Shown in pieces: positions 8,144-16,740 of a DNA stretch of 64,000 nt; the first letter of the stretch is position 1; each line of letters starts with the position of its first letter. Source of the stretch: Alkalihalobacillus sp. LMS39 (GTDB lineage: Bacteria; Bacillota; Bacilli; Bacillales; Bacillaceae_F). Location: positions 3,348,001 through 3,412,000 of the forward strand of contig NZ_CP093300.1 of the NCBI RefSeq assembly GCF_022812285.1, given 5' to 3'. Both the position numbers and the translations under genes were made by a program. The notes below the pieces were generated by a model. The model ran no database searches. It was not told where the DNA came from and was given only the letters and a program-made list of their open reading frames with translations.

Positions 8144-9403
8144 TTATACTTTTTCATTGAAGGTTAAATCTTCGAGTAGCTCAGAAAAAGATTCTTGCTG
8201 AGGCTCTTCTTTATCCTCTTCATGGCGTTGTTCTCGTTGTTGTTGCTGTTTATTTTCTTCGTCTTTATTCAATTGTCCAAACTGTTGTTGTTGTACAATT
8301 TCAATTTTTTCTACTTGAAGCTGCTGCAAACCAAAACTTTGACGTAGTTGGTGTAATTGCGATTCAATTAACTCTTTAGCAGCCGTCGTTGTCGCCATAA
8401 TCTTTGCTGTAATGACACCGTTTTGCTGTAATAATTGAATATCTAATCGTCCAAGATGTGCTGGGTTCAACTTTAATGTTAATTGGGTCGTTCCACCATT
8501 TAACAGACGAACATTACTTTTCCCTAATAGCTCTTGGAATTGTCGCATAAACTGTTGTTGCTGAGCTTGTTTTGTTTCTGATTCTCCAACATGAATCACA
8601 AATTGCTGAACTCTGTCCATCGGTTGAGCTAATTCTAATCCTTGTTGAATAAGTGACAGCGATTTTGTTCCATCATCATAGTTCACATGTAAGTTCGGAA
8701 TCGGCATAACCGATTGTTTTTGATTGATCATCTGTTGCTGCAGTTGAATATGATGGAAAAATGTCTCTTTCTTCGCTTCAGCTACAGGCTTTTCTTTTTG
8801 TACCACTTGATTGACTTCAGCTAATACAGCAATTACTTTTTGCAAAAGCTCCTTTACATTCGGTTGTCCTGTCATTACCGTTTCATTTGCTTTAGAAGAT
8901 TGTTGAATAACGGTTGGAAACAGTTCGAATACGATTGGTAACAGCGGAGCAAGTGCTTCTTCTACATCAATTGTTCCTTTGTCTTGTTCTTCTTGTAATG
9001 ATAATAATAACGCGATGACTTTTGTGATTGGGTTCAATTCCGTATCGTTCAAGACAAGTTCCATCGATTGGTTAGAACCAATTACGTTTTCTAGCTGTTG
9101 TTTTATATCATCAGGTAGTTGTTCAAGTACCAATGTCGCTTCTTTTGTTGACTCAGTAGGAACATAAAGATGTTGAAAGTGGTCTGCTACAATGAAAAGA
9201 GCTTCATCAGTTTCTGTTTCCGTTAACAAAGGTACATCCTTTTGTAGTTCTAGTTGATGATGTTGTTCCTCTTCCTGCGGTAAAAGCATTTGTTGAAACA
9301 CCCCAAAGAAAGCTGTGTTTTCACCCGTACTTTCGCTTAATAGGTGTTTTTGCCCTACTGCTTGTTGTTGAAGGCCAAGTAGTTGTATAGGTGCGAGTTG
9401 CAT
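8144..9403 (-). CDS. fliK: FliK, flagellar hook-length control protein
   Basis: Secreted molecular ruler that measures hook length and triggers the FlhB specificity switch. The 419-residue product has a poorly conserved, Gln-rich N-terminal ruler region and a C-terminal hook-length control domain (about residues 300 to 370) with the motif LTLKLNPAHLGRLDIQL and a following GVITAKIMA strand. The Gln- and Glu-rich tail (QQQREQRHEED) is typical of Bacillus FliK. Divergent in length from B. subtilis FliK (487), as usual in this family. Good AGGAGG site before the ATG. Confidence 0.9.
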   Translation of the reverse strand: MQLAPIQLLGLQQQAVGQKHLLSESTGENTAFFGVFQQMLLPQEEEQHHQLELQKDVPLLTETETDEALFIVADHFQHLYVPTESTKEATLVLEQLPDDIKQQLENVIGSNQSMELVLNDTELNPITKVIALLLSLQEEQDKGTIDVEEALAPLLPIVFELFPTVIQQSSKANETVMTGQPNVKELLQKVIAVLAEVNQVVQKEKPVAEAKKETFFHHIQLQQQMINQKQSVMPIPNLHVNYDDGTKSLSLIQQGLELAQPMDRVQQFVIHVGESETKQAQQQQFMRQFQELLGKSNVRLLNGGTTQLTLKLNPAHLGRLDIQLLQQNGVITAKIMATTTAAKELIESQLHQLRQSFGLQQLQVEKIEIVQQQQFGQLNKDEENKQQQQREQRHEEDKEEPQQESFSELLEDLTFNEKV

Positions 9404-9438
9404 GTTTTTTCTTTCACCTCCTTTCAGTTGCTTATATA

Positions 9439-10014
9439 TTATTGACTAGATAGGAGAAGCATAATATCAGCGGCTTTTTCTGCTTCCATCTTCGCTAATA
9501 TGGCAGCGCGTGTTTGAATCGAAATTTGGGACATATGCAAAATCGCTTCATCTACTTCGAGTTCAGATAAAATGTTGGCCGCATTTTTAGCAGACATTGC
9601 TTCATATGTTTTTCCTATATCTTTTAGTTCTATTTTTACGTCAGCTGTCGCTTCTTCTTGCAGACCCACTTGCTCTTCTAATTCCTTTGCGAGCTCGGTT
9701 TGCAATCCGAGTTCTTCTTCTTTCTGTTCAACCTGACGCTCTAAATCAGCAATTTTAGCTTCTTGTTCATTAATAGTAGCTAATAGTTCTTCAACATTTA
9801 CTGCGTCTTCCTCTTCCTCTTGATTTGCATCTTCTTCATCTATCATCGAAGAAACAAACGGAAGTGTAGAGCCCACTTCTTTGGCTTTTTCTCCAAGGTT
9901 AATACCAAGAAACTGGGCACCTACGAAAACAAGAAGCAATAAGAAAAGCAATGGAATAAGACCGGTAAAGAAAAACCATTGAAACTTGCTATATTCTTTT
10001 TGTTTTTCGCTCAT
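9439..10014 (-). CDS. ylxF: YlxF, MotE/MgtE-type flagellar operon membrane protein
   Basis: Bacillus flagellar operon protein related to MotE (a FliL/MotB-associated chaperone-like protein in alphaproteobacteria). The 191-residue product has one N-terminal membrane helix (residues about 12 to 35), a long acidic coiled coil (about 65 to 125) and a C-terminal helical domain ending KAADIMLLLSSQ that resembles the magnesium-transporter N-domain repeat (AAxILxxLE...A). Its role in Bacillus is not well defined. Located between fliJ and fliK as in B. subtilis. Confidence 0.87.
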   Translation of the reverse strand: MSEKQKEYSKFQWFFFTGLIPLLFLLLLVFVGAQFLGINLGEKAKEVGSTLPFVSSMIDEEDANQEEEEDAVNVEELLATINEQEAKIADLERQVEQKEEELGLQTELAKELEEQVGLQEEATADVKIELKDIGKTYEAMSAKNAANILSELEVDEAILHMSQISIQTRAAILAKMEAEKAADIMLLLSSQ

Positions 10015-10029
10015 CTTCTCACCTATTCT

Positions 10030-10467
10030 TTAGCGGTTTGCATATAACTGAACGGCTATTTCATCCATGAGTTTATTTTCTTCCGCTTTTTGTGCTAGCA
10101 TATATTCCTCATGTTTATTTTCTTTCATTTTTTCATAGGTTTTAAATTCAATCGCTGATTTAGTTAACATATCTTGTTTTTGATACATTTGTTCTCGTGC
10201 GATATTTGTTTTAAATTGCTGTTGCTCAATTTCCTGTTGTAATCGCATGATTAATGTTTGATGTTGCAACAATTCATGAACTGGCATTCCTGAAGACAGC
10301 TGTTCTCGGTAGCCATCCTCAATTTTTTCCCGTTTTTTTAACAAGTTATATAAAGCTGTCGCTGTGTCTTCAAACGTTTGCGCTGCTTCATGATAATCAA
10401 GCTGCTTCGTCTGTTTTTCTTTTTCTTTCATTTCTAATACTTTTTGCAACGTATATTGAAAGGTCAT
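10030..10467 (-). CDS. fliJ: FliJ, flagellar export chaperone
   Basis: Coiled-coil stalk protein that inserts into the FliI hexamer and links the ATPase to FlhA, resembling the gamma subunit of F1-ATPase. The 145-residue sequence is almost entirely charged heptad-like helix (YTLQKVLEMKEKEKQTK at the start) with no membrane segment. Its ATG overlaps the fliI stop (ATGA), implying translational coupling with the ATPase it binds. Confidence 0.92.
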   Translation of the reverse strand: MTFQYTLQKVLEMKEKEKQTKQLDYHEAAQTFEDTATALYNLLKKREKIEDGYREQLSSGMPVHELLQHQTLIMRLQQEIEQQQFKTNIAREQMYQKQDMLTKSAIEFKTYEKMKENKHEEYMLAQKAEENKLMDEIAVQLYANR

Positions 10468-11786
10468 CGTTTCTCTCCTTTCCCAAAGTCTTGAACTAAC
10501 TGATGTTTCGACTCATCAAAGGAAATATGTTCTTCTGTGCCTTGTTTTAAAAATGAAATAATTTGAGGATACATTCGAATCGCTTCATCAACTTGCTTGG
10601 ATGTCCCTCTTTTATAAGCTCCGATATTTATTAAATCTTCTGAGTCATAATACGAAGCTAATAACGTTCGTAATTGTTCTGCTGCATGTAAATGGTCTGG
10701 AGAAGCAATGTCGTGCATGACACGACTCACACTTCTGAGTATATTAATCGCTGGAAACTGGCCTTTATTCGCCAATTTGCGGTCTAAAATAAAATGACCA
10801 TCTAAGATCCCTCGGACCGCATCAGAAATAGGTTCATTAAAATCGTCGCCATCCACTAAAACGGTGTAAAACGCTGTAATCGAACCTGTTGCATCTGTCC
10901 CTGATCGTTCTAACAAACGAGGAAGCATCGCAAAAACTGATGGTGTATACCCTTTTGTTGTAGGGGGTTCTCCGATAGCTAATCCGATTTCACGCTGGGC
11001 CATCGCAAATCGCGTCACCGAATCCATCATTAGGTTCACATCTAAACCTTGATTTCGGAAATATTCTGCAATCGCCGTCGCGGTCATGGCTCCTTTTATT
11101 CGCATTAAAGCAGGTTGGTCTGATGTGGCAACAACTAATACCGTACGTTTTAATCCTTCTTCGCCAAGGTCACGTTCGATAAAGTCTTTTACCTCACGAC
11201 CACGCTCTCCAATTAATGCAATGACATTAATATCAGCTTCAGAGTTTTTCGTAATCATGGAAAGAAGTGTACTTTTCCCCACTCCACTTCCTGCAAAAAT
11301 TCCGATACGCTGTCCTTTTCCAACCGTTAATAACGAGTCAATCGCTCTTACACCTAAGCCCATTTGTTCAGAAATTCGCGGTCTTTTTAATGGGTTTGGC
11401 GGATTATTATCCGTCGGAAAAGAAGATAACCCTCCAGGAAGTTCTGTTCCATCTAGAGGTTGTCCACACCCATCTATAATTTTCCCAATCAAATTTGAGC
11501 CCACTTTAATTTGTAATGGTTTATTTGTTCCTTCAACTAAGCTCCCTGGAGAAATATCATTTGTTCCGTTAAGTGGCATTAACAACACATTTTCATCACG
11601 AAAGCCTACAACTTCAGCCATCACTTTTGATTTTTTTTGCTTGCCGACATGGATATAACACAGGTCTCCGATCGAAGCTTGAGGCCCTCTTGATTCAATC
11701 GTCAATCCAACTACCCTTGTTACTTTTCCATACCATTTTAACGAGTCAATGGTTTGAATTTCAGATATCACACTATGCGCGTTCAC
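10464..11786 (-). CDS. fliI: FliI, flagellum-specific export ATPase
   Basis: ATPase that energises or facilitates unloading of export substrates at the flagellar gate; homologous to F1-ATPase beta. The 440-residue product has a Walker A motif GSGVGKST at about residues 166 to 173, the following GERGREVKDFIE segment, a Walker B region (VNLMMDSVTRFAMAQREIGL) and the family PPTTKGYTPSVFAMLPRLLERSG stretch in parts. Starts at GTG 11786 with AGGAGG 9 nt upstream and overlaps fliH by 14 bp. Confidence 0.96.
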   Translation of the reverse strand: MNAHSVISEIQTIDSLKWYGKVTRVVGLTIESRGPQASIGDLCYIHVGKQKKSKVMAEVVGFRDENVLLMPLNGTNDISPGSLVEGTNKPLQIKVGSNLIGKIIDGCGQPLDGTELPGGLSSFPTDNNPPNPLKRPRISEQMGLGVRAIDSLLTVGKGQRIGIFAGSGVGKSTLLSMITKNSEADINVIALIGERGREVKDFIERDLGEEGLKRTVLVVATSDQPALMRIKGAMTATAIAEYFRNQGLDVNLMMDSVTRFAMAQREIGLAIGEPPTTKGYTPSVFAMLPRLLERSGTDATGSITAFYTVLVDGDDFNEPISDAVRGILDGHFILDRKLANKGQFPAINILRSVSRVMHDIASPDHLHAAEQLRTLLASYYDSEDLINIGAYKRGTSKQVDEAIRMYPQIISFLKQGTEEHISFDESKHQLVQDFGKGEKR

Positions 11787-12570
11787 TTGTCGAAGCCTCC
11801 TTCAGTTTTTCATGAAGTCTCGCCTTTATTTCAGTAAGTTGGCTATCAACACTCGCATCGATACGACCAAACGGAGTTTCGATTATACATCCTTGTTCAT
11901 CGAGCTGAGAATCAGGATAAATATACAATTCTTGTGTTTGACTTAATAAACTACTAATTTCTTCTTTATGGGATAAGGTCCGTTCATACATCACCGGATG
12001 GATATATAACGTTACATCTTCCCTATCTCTCACTTCTTTAATCGCTTCTTTCAAAATGACCATCCATGCATCATCTAACTGAGAAATGACGCCTGGCATC
12101 ATTTTTTGGCATATTGCTAAAGCGATGTCGATAATAACGGGCTCTGCCTGTTCTACTCGATTGTGATAGTCCTGCTTAGAGGAAGCGATAACCGCTTTAG
12201 CTTGATTAAAGTCCTGTTCACATGCTGCTTTTCCGGCATCTAACCCGTGTTCAAATCCTTCATTATAACCAACTTCTTGTGCTTCTCTTTGCAATTGTTC
12301 TAGTTGCTCATGAACTTGCTGTTGATATAAGTCGAGCTGTTGTCTCATTTCTTCAGCTTGTCGTTCTGCATTTGCAATGATTTCTGCCGCATCAGCTTTG
12401 GCTTGTTCAATAAGCTGATTAGCTTCTTCTGACACATTTGTGTACATATGCTCTTGTTCGTCCATTTCAAACTCGTCGTTACATGCTTGGGTTTGAATTG
12501 GTTTAATTCCTATTTGGACGAATTCTTCTTTTTTGGCGTTCGTAAAAGGCGACTTAATGAGCTTAGACAA
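11773..12570 (-). CDS. fliH: FliH, flagellar export ATPase regulator
   Basis: Peripheral stalk-like protein that binds and restrains FliI and docks it at the C ring. The product has an N-terminal region, a long Gln/Glu/Ala coiled coil (about residues 60 to 110) and a C-terminal domain related to the V/F-type ATPase subunit E (IDIALAICQKMMPGV and CIIETPFGRIDASVDSQL). Several starts are possible: GTG 12591, ATG 12579 and TTG 12570. Only TTG 12570 is well spaced from the GGAGGAG site, giving 265 residues and an 8-bp overlap with fliG. Confidence 0.88.
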   Translation of the reverse strand: MSKLIKSPFTNAKKEEFVQIGIKPIQTQACNDEFEMDEQEHMYTNVSEEANQLIEQAKADAAEIIANAERQAEEMRQQLDLYQQQVHEQLEQLQREAQEVGYNEGFEHGLDAGKAACEQDFNQAKAVIASSKQDYHNRVEQAEPVIIDIALAICQKMMPGVISQLDDAWMVILKEAIKEVRDREDVTLYIHPVMYERTLSHKEEISSLLSQTQELYIYPDSQLDEQGCIIETPFGRIDASVDSQLTEIKARLHEKLKEASTSERA

Positions 12571-13582
12571 TAATATCATCTCCTCCGCCACGCGCGATTA
12601 CGATTTCACCTGCCTCTTCAAGACGACGAACAATCGCTACAATTCGCGACTGCGCTTCTTCTACATCTCGAAGTCTAACAGGACCCATAAATTCCATTTC
12701 CTCTTTGAACGTATCTGCCATACGCTGAGACATATTACTAAAGATAACTTCCTTCACTTCATCACTTGCCACTTTAAGTGAAAGCTGTAAATCTTCATTT
12801 TCTACATCACGGATAACACGTTGAATCGAACGATTATCAAGAGTGACAATATCTTCAAAGACAAACATTCTCTTCTTAATTTCTTCTGCAAGTTCTGGGT
12901 CTTGAATTTCAAGTGCATCTAAAATTGTTCTTTCCGTACTTCGATCTACACCATTTAATACTTCCACAACCGCTTCAATTCCACCAGTCTCTGTGTAATC
13001 TTGCGTAACAGTCGCGGATAATTTTTGTTCGAGAATACTTTCGACTTCATTTACAATTTCAGGTGATGTGCTATCCATTAACGCAATTCGCTTTGCAACA
13101 TCTGCTTGAACTTCTTGTGGAAGCTCAGAAAGAATTTGTCCTGCTTGTACTGATTCTAAATAAGATAAAATTAGAGCAATCGTTTGTGGATGTTCATTTT
13201 GAATAAAGTTTAAAATTTGGGATGCATCAGCTTTTCTTGCAAAATCAAAAGGACGAACTTGTAAAGTCGATGTTAATCGGTTAATAATTTCCATCGCTTC
13301 GTTTTCACCTAATGCTTTTTCAAGAACGTTTTTCGCATAGCCAATTCCACCTTGGGAAATATAATCTTGCGCTAATACTAATTGATGAAATTGCTCGACG
13401 ATTTCTTCCTTCGTGTTGCTTTCAACCTTACGTACATTCGCAATTTCCAAAGTGAGTTTTTCAATTTCCTCTTCACTTAAATGTTTATAGACTTGTGCAG
13501 AAACATCTGGCCCTAATGAAATTAGGAGGATAGCCGCTTTTTGTTTGCCAGATAGTTTCGAATTTTTCTTTGTGTCCTTCAA
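12563..13582 (-). CDS. fliG: FliG, flagellar motor switch protein
   Basis: Top component of the C ring that contacts the stator and converts CheY signals into rotational direction. The 339-residue product shows the N-terminal FliF-binding domain (KQKAAILLISLGPDVSAQVYKHL, in part), middle ARM repeats with the EHPQTIALILSYL motif near residue 130, and a C-terminal torque domain with the charged ridge (KKRMFVFEDIVTLDNRSIQRVI region, in part). Translation begins with TTG at 13582 behind GGAGGGAAAGCAG. Ends IARGGGDDIIV. Confidence 0.95.
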   Translation of the reverse strand: MKDTKKNSKLSGKQKAAILLISLGPDVSAQVYKHLSEEEIEKLTLEIANVRKVESNTKEEIVEQFHQLVLAQDYISQGGIGYAKNVLEKALGENEAMEIINRLTSTLQVRPFDFARKADASQILNFIQNEHPQTIALILSYLESVQAGQILSELPQEVQADVAKRIALMDSTSPEIVNEVESILEQKLSATVTQDYTETGGIEAVVEVLNGVDRSTERTILDALEIQDPELAEEIKKRMFVFEDIVTLDNRSIQRVIRDVENEDLQLSLKVASDEVKEVIFSNMSQRMADTFKEEMEFMGPVRLRDVEEAQSRIVAIVRRLEEAGEIVIARGGGDDIIV

Positions 13583-13594
13583 CTGCTTTCCCTC

Positions 13595-15184
13595 CTAATC
13601 TTCAGTTAACCAAGTTCGAACTAGTTTCGCAAAATCATCTGGTTTGTCTTTTGCTAATTTCTCTAACTGTTTTCGTTTTACTGCCATCTCACTATCATCA
13701 TCATTCGGTAAATCAGGAATCTCTCTTGCCATAGTTGGCTGAACTTCAACTTCTTCTGTTTCTTCTTGAGCTGCTTTTTTACGACGAACAAGTAAAATAA
13801 CTAATAAAACGATAATCGCCACAAGCACTCCGCCGACAACATACATCCATGTTGGAATCATAGGTTGAACAACAGGTTCTAGCACTGGTTTCCCATTAAA
13901 TGGTTGTGCTGATACGAATATTTTTTGATTGATTTCATCATCTGTTAAGTTATCTGCAATATTACTATCAATACTTGTACGAACAATCGTACCTAAAATC
14001 TGTTGAATATCATTAATTCGTTCTTGCGGTAAAGATAGTGGGTCTTCAGGATTGGGTGGTTCCACCATGACTTGTAAGCCGATATCTCTTATACGATACG
14101 GGCTTTCAACGATATCACGACGAATTCGATTCACATCATTGTTAATTCGTTCTTCAATTCTTTCATAGTCACCTACACCACCACCAATAACTCCTGGATA
14201 ATTCGGAATGCCTTCACCAACTCCAGCAATTCCTCCTTCACCCATGTCTTCTCCTGAATACGTTTCGGTTACTCTCTCTATACTTACAGCTAATCCAGCC
14301 ATATTTTCTTCATCTACTGGCGTCACTAAATCTTCTTGACGATTTTCTTGAGTAAAGTCAATATCCGTTGAGACAGAAACTAATACTTTATCATGACCCA
14401 TTATCGTCCCAAGCATTTGTTGTAATTGACGTTGAATATCTTGCTCAACATCACGTTTGATTGAACGTTGTTGCTCATATGCTGTAAGTGAAGAACCAAC
14501 AGCTGAATCGTCTAAATACTCAAGGTGTTCAAACATTTGGTTCATAATCACGATATTTTCAATTGGAAGATTCGGTACACTTTTTGATACTAAATGGTAA
14601 AGTGCCCGAACTTGCTTGGCATCTATTTGATATCCTGGAGCCGTGTTAACAACAATCGATGCAGATGCTGCATTCGGTGTATCTGTAACCCACAAACTTT
14701 CCTCTGGTAATGTAATCATGACATTCGCACTTGAAACACCATCAACATTACGAATTAAGTTTCCTAATTCCGTTTGAATCGCTGCTCTCTCTACAACTGA
14801 AAATTCATTATCAGTCATACCAAAACCCATACCATCTTTAAACGTTCCATAATCAATACTTCCGCTATTCGGAATTCCTTCAGCTGCTAACTCTACTTTT
14901 AATGTGTCAACCATCGGCTCTGGTACACTAATTGTTGTCCCATTATGTGAAATTTGTGACTGAATCCCTCTGGCATCAAGTGTTTCCTTAATTTGACCAG
15001 TTTCTTGTACAGTTAAATTACTGTATAGGGGCACAAAGTTTGAACGGGTACCAAAAAAAGCTAGTAAACCAAATAATAAAAGTAATAGCGCAACTGAACC
15101 GATCATCATTCCTTTTTGACTCATCGTTCTACTTTTCCAAAAAGTCCCTATTTTCTCTTTATATAATGTAAGATTCTCGTTCAT
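13595..15184 (-). CDS. fliF: FliF, flagellar MS-ring protein
   Basis: Membrane protein that polymerises into the MS ring, the base on which the C ring and export gate assemble. The 529-residue product has membrane helices near residues 24 to 44 and 446 to 467, periplasmic-side ring-building motifs (FVPLYSNLTVQETGQI near residue 50, ERAAIQTELGNLI, VSSANVMITLP), and a C-terminal FliG-binding tail (KLVRTWLTED). Length is normal (B. subtilis 536). Followed by fliG after 12 nt. Confidence 0.96.
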   Translation of the reverse strand: MNENLTLYKEKIGTFWKSRTMSQKGMMIGSVALLLLLFGLLAFFGTRSNFVPLYSNLTVQETGQIKETLDARGIQSQISHNGTTISVPEPMVDTLKVELAAEGIPNSGSIDYGTFKDGMGFGMTDNEFSVVERAAIQTELGNLIRNVDGVSSANVMITLPEESLWVTDTPNAASASIVVNTAPGYQIDAKQVRALYHLVSKSVPNLPIENIVIMNQMFEHLEYLDDSAVGSSLTAYEQQRSIKRDVEQDIQRQLQQMLGTIMGHDKVLVSVSTDIDFTQENRQEDLVTPVDEENMAGLAVSIERVTETYSGEDMGEGGIAGVGEGIPNYPGVIGGGVGDYERIEERINNDVNRIRRDIVESPYRIRDIGLQVMVEPPNPEDPLSLPQERINDIQQILGTIVRTSIDSNIADNLTDDEINQKIFVSAQPFNGKPVLEPVVQPMIPTWMYVVGGVLVAIIVLLVILLVRRKKAAQEETEEVEVQPTMAREIPDLPNDDDSEMAVKRKQLEKLAKDKPDDFAKLVRTWLTED

Positions 15185-15231
15185 GTGCCCTCCTAGCTAA
15201 AACCATGTCAATGTTGTAAACTCACTTGATT

Positions 15232-15528
15232 TTATACTTGCATTCTCATTACTTCTTGGTATGCTTCAATCACTTTATTTCGAACTTCTACTGTCGCCTG
15301 TAATGTTAAGGAAGCTTTTTGTCCTGTAATCATTACATTGTGTAAGTCATCAATTTCGCCCCTAGCTAATGCCTCGGTTGCTTTAGCTGATTCATTTTGC
15401 ACTTTATTTACATTTTGAAGTGCATCGCTTAATGCTTGTTTAAATTTAGTATGAGCTTCTGCTGGTGTTTGTTTCACCTCTAAACCACGCGGCAATACAA
15501 ACGGAGACTGAATTTTATTAATGTTCAT
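15232..15528 (-). CDS. fliE: FliE, flagellar hook-basal body junction protein
   Basis: Links the MS ring and export gate to the proximal rod. The 98-residue product has the C-terminal family signature: NVMITGQKASLTLQATVEVRNKVIEAYQEVMRMQV covers about residues 64 to 98 (key elements MI..QKASL, EVRNK, AYQE.MRM). The N-terminal half is helical and Ala/Gln-rich. Exported by the type III system; no signal peptide. Good AGAGGG site before the ATG. Confidence 0.94.
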   Translation of the reverse strand: MNINKIQSPFVLPRGLEVKQTPAEAHTKFKQALSDALQNVNKVQNESAKATEALARGEIDDLHNVMITGQKASLTLQATVEVRNKVIEAYQEVMRMQV

Positions 15529-15548
15529 GATTTACCCTCTCTTTATCG

Positions 15549-16001
15549 TTAACGCCCAATTTCTAGGGCCTTCATTAACATATTTTTCGTTGCATTTAAT
15601 GTTGTTACATTGGCTTCATATGAACGTGTTGCACTCATTAAATCAACTGTTTCCTTTAATGGATCCACGTTTGGTAATTGAACATATCCTTCTGCGTTCG
15701 CATCTGGATGAAATGGGTCGTAAACAAGCTTAAAGGGAGATTGGTCTTCAACGATTCTTGAAACTTTCACACCTTCACCAGCTTGGTCGCTTTTTCCCAT
15801 TGCTTTTTGTAAATGGGAAGAGAAGTGTTGTTGGTTCGGTTGTAGCACAACCATCTTCCTACGATAAGGTTGCCACTCTCCATTTACAAAATTTGCTCGT
15901 GTTGTGTCTGCATTCGCCATGTTTGATGACACAACATCCATTCTCAAACGTTGAGCCGTTAAAGCTGAAGCTGTTGTATTAAACCCACTAAAAATCGTCA
16001 T
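15549..16001 (-). CDS. flgC: FlgC, proximal rod protein
   Basis: Rod subunit of the basal body. The 150-residue product starts MTIFSGFNTTASALTAQRLRMDVVSSNMANADTT (rod-protein N-terminal helix and the SSNMANADTT motif) and ends with the complementary C-terminal helix (LMSATRSYEANVTTLNATKNMLMKALEIG, key element SYEANVTT). Its ATG follows AGGAGGTAGATAGGG and comes 2 nt after the flgB stop. Confidence 0.95.
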   Translation of the reverse strand: MTIFSGFNTTASALTAQRLRMDVVSSNMANADTTRANFVNGEWQPYRRKMVVLQPNQQHFSSHLQKAMGKSDQAGEGVKVSRIVEDQSPFKLVYDPFHPDANAEGYVQLPNVDPLKETVDLMSATRSYEANVTTLNATKNMLMKALEIGR

Positions 16002-16003
16002 CC

Positions 16004-16405
16004 CTATCTACCTCCTTTTATAACGGTCTCAAGGCTTTTAAATCTACCATTCAAGCGATCAATTAACGCATTATAATAGATTTGGTTTTTTGCAAGCTCT
16101 GCCATTTCATGGTCAATGTCTACATTGTTCAAGTTGTGATTGTACATCGTGTTGTTATTGGCCGTTACAAAAGCTTGTCTTTGTTTTCCTGTACTAAATT
16201 CGATATGTCTATGGTCCGTTCGATTCGCGTTAAAAGAACTATTTTCCAACTCACGGTTTAACGTATGTTTGAATTCGACATTTTTCGCTTTGTAGTTTGG
16301 TGTATCGACATTTGCGATATTATTTGCGATTGTTTTTTGTCGTAAAGCTGATCCATCAATGGCTTTCTCAAGTGTATGAAATGCAGAACTCGAGAAAAGA
16401 TTCAT
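16004..16405 (-). CDS. flgB: FlgB, proximal rod protein
   Basis: First gene of the fla/che operon; its product is the proximal rod subunit next to FliE. The 133-residue sequence has the N-terminal rod motif LRQKTIANNIANVDTPNYKAK near residue 20 (in part) and a C-terminal helix with NNVDIDHEMAELAKNQIYYNAL in part. AAAGGGTG lies upstream of the ATG. About 335 bp of non-coding DNA separates it from codY. Confidence 0.95.
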   Translation of the reverse strand: MNLFSSSAFHTLEKAIDGSALRQKTIANNIANVDTPNYKAKNVEFKHTLNRELENSSFNANRTDHRHIEFSTGKQRQAFVTANNNTMYNHNLNNVDIDHEMAELAKNQIYYNALIDRLNGRFKSLETVIKGGR

Positions 16406-16691
16406 ATTTATTCACCCTTTCACTAAATTACATCATCAAAACTTCTAGACTAAAGTCTTAGCTAACTTTATCGAATTATGAAGAATGATGTAATCGCATA
16501 TCTATTATAATATATAATTCCTAAAAAATAATTAATAATTAATTCCTTTTTTCATGTTTTTTTACATTTTTTCATTGACGTACTTTTATTTCTCCTACAA
16601 TTGTCATATATCAATAGTAAACTAAAATATATCATACTATGAAGGAAGCTTTTGATCTACAACTATTTAAAAAAAAACAAAAAAAAAGTCG
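16406..16691 (-). promoter_or_regulatory. fla/che operon control region upstream of flgB
   Basis: This AT-rich stretch between codY and flgB contains no open frame of note. A perfect TATAAT -10 hexamer reads on the minus strand at 16504 to 16509; the element 17 bp upstream (16527 to 16532, ATTATT) is a poor -35. About 40 bp before flgB a small dyad (16445 to 16461, 7-bp arms with one bulged base) could fold in the leader. I could not find a GCCGATAT-like sigma-D element here, although B. subtilis has a sigma-D promoter for this operon in addition to the sigma-A one. No clear CodY box (AATTTTCWGAAAATT) was seen either. Confidence 0.5.
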
Positions 16692-16730
16692 AAAAAACAC
16701 CGTTCCTATTACCTTAGAACGGTGTTTTTT
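16692..16730 (-). terminator. Rho-independent terminator after codY
   Basis: Fourteen-bp inverted repeat (arms 16692 to 16705 and 16717 to 16730, 11-nt loop) with a GC-rich core (ACACCGTTC) and, on the minus strand, a T-run, followed by a second T-tract at 16669 to 16687. It lies 11 nt after the codY stop codon and separates the hslVU-codY unit from fla/che transcription. Confidence 0.9.
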
Positions 16731-16740
16731 CCTTTAAATG

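Noticed and set aside
11086-11658. Plus-strand open frame of 190 codons opposite fliI
   Set aside because: Exact antisense shadow of a highly conserved ATPase gene, no ribosome binding site, Pro/Ser-rich composition typical of a reversed frame.
16669-16690. Poly-A tracts as a phase-variable repeat
   Set aside because: They are the T-rich tail region of the codY terminator on the minus strand and outside any coding frame.
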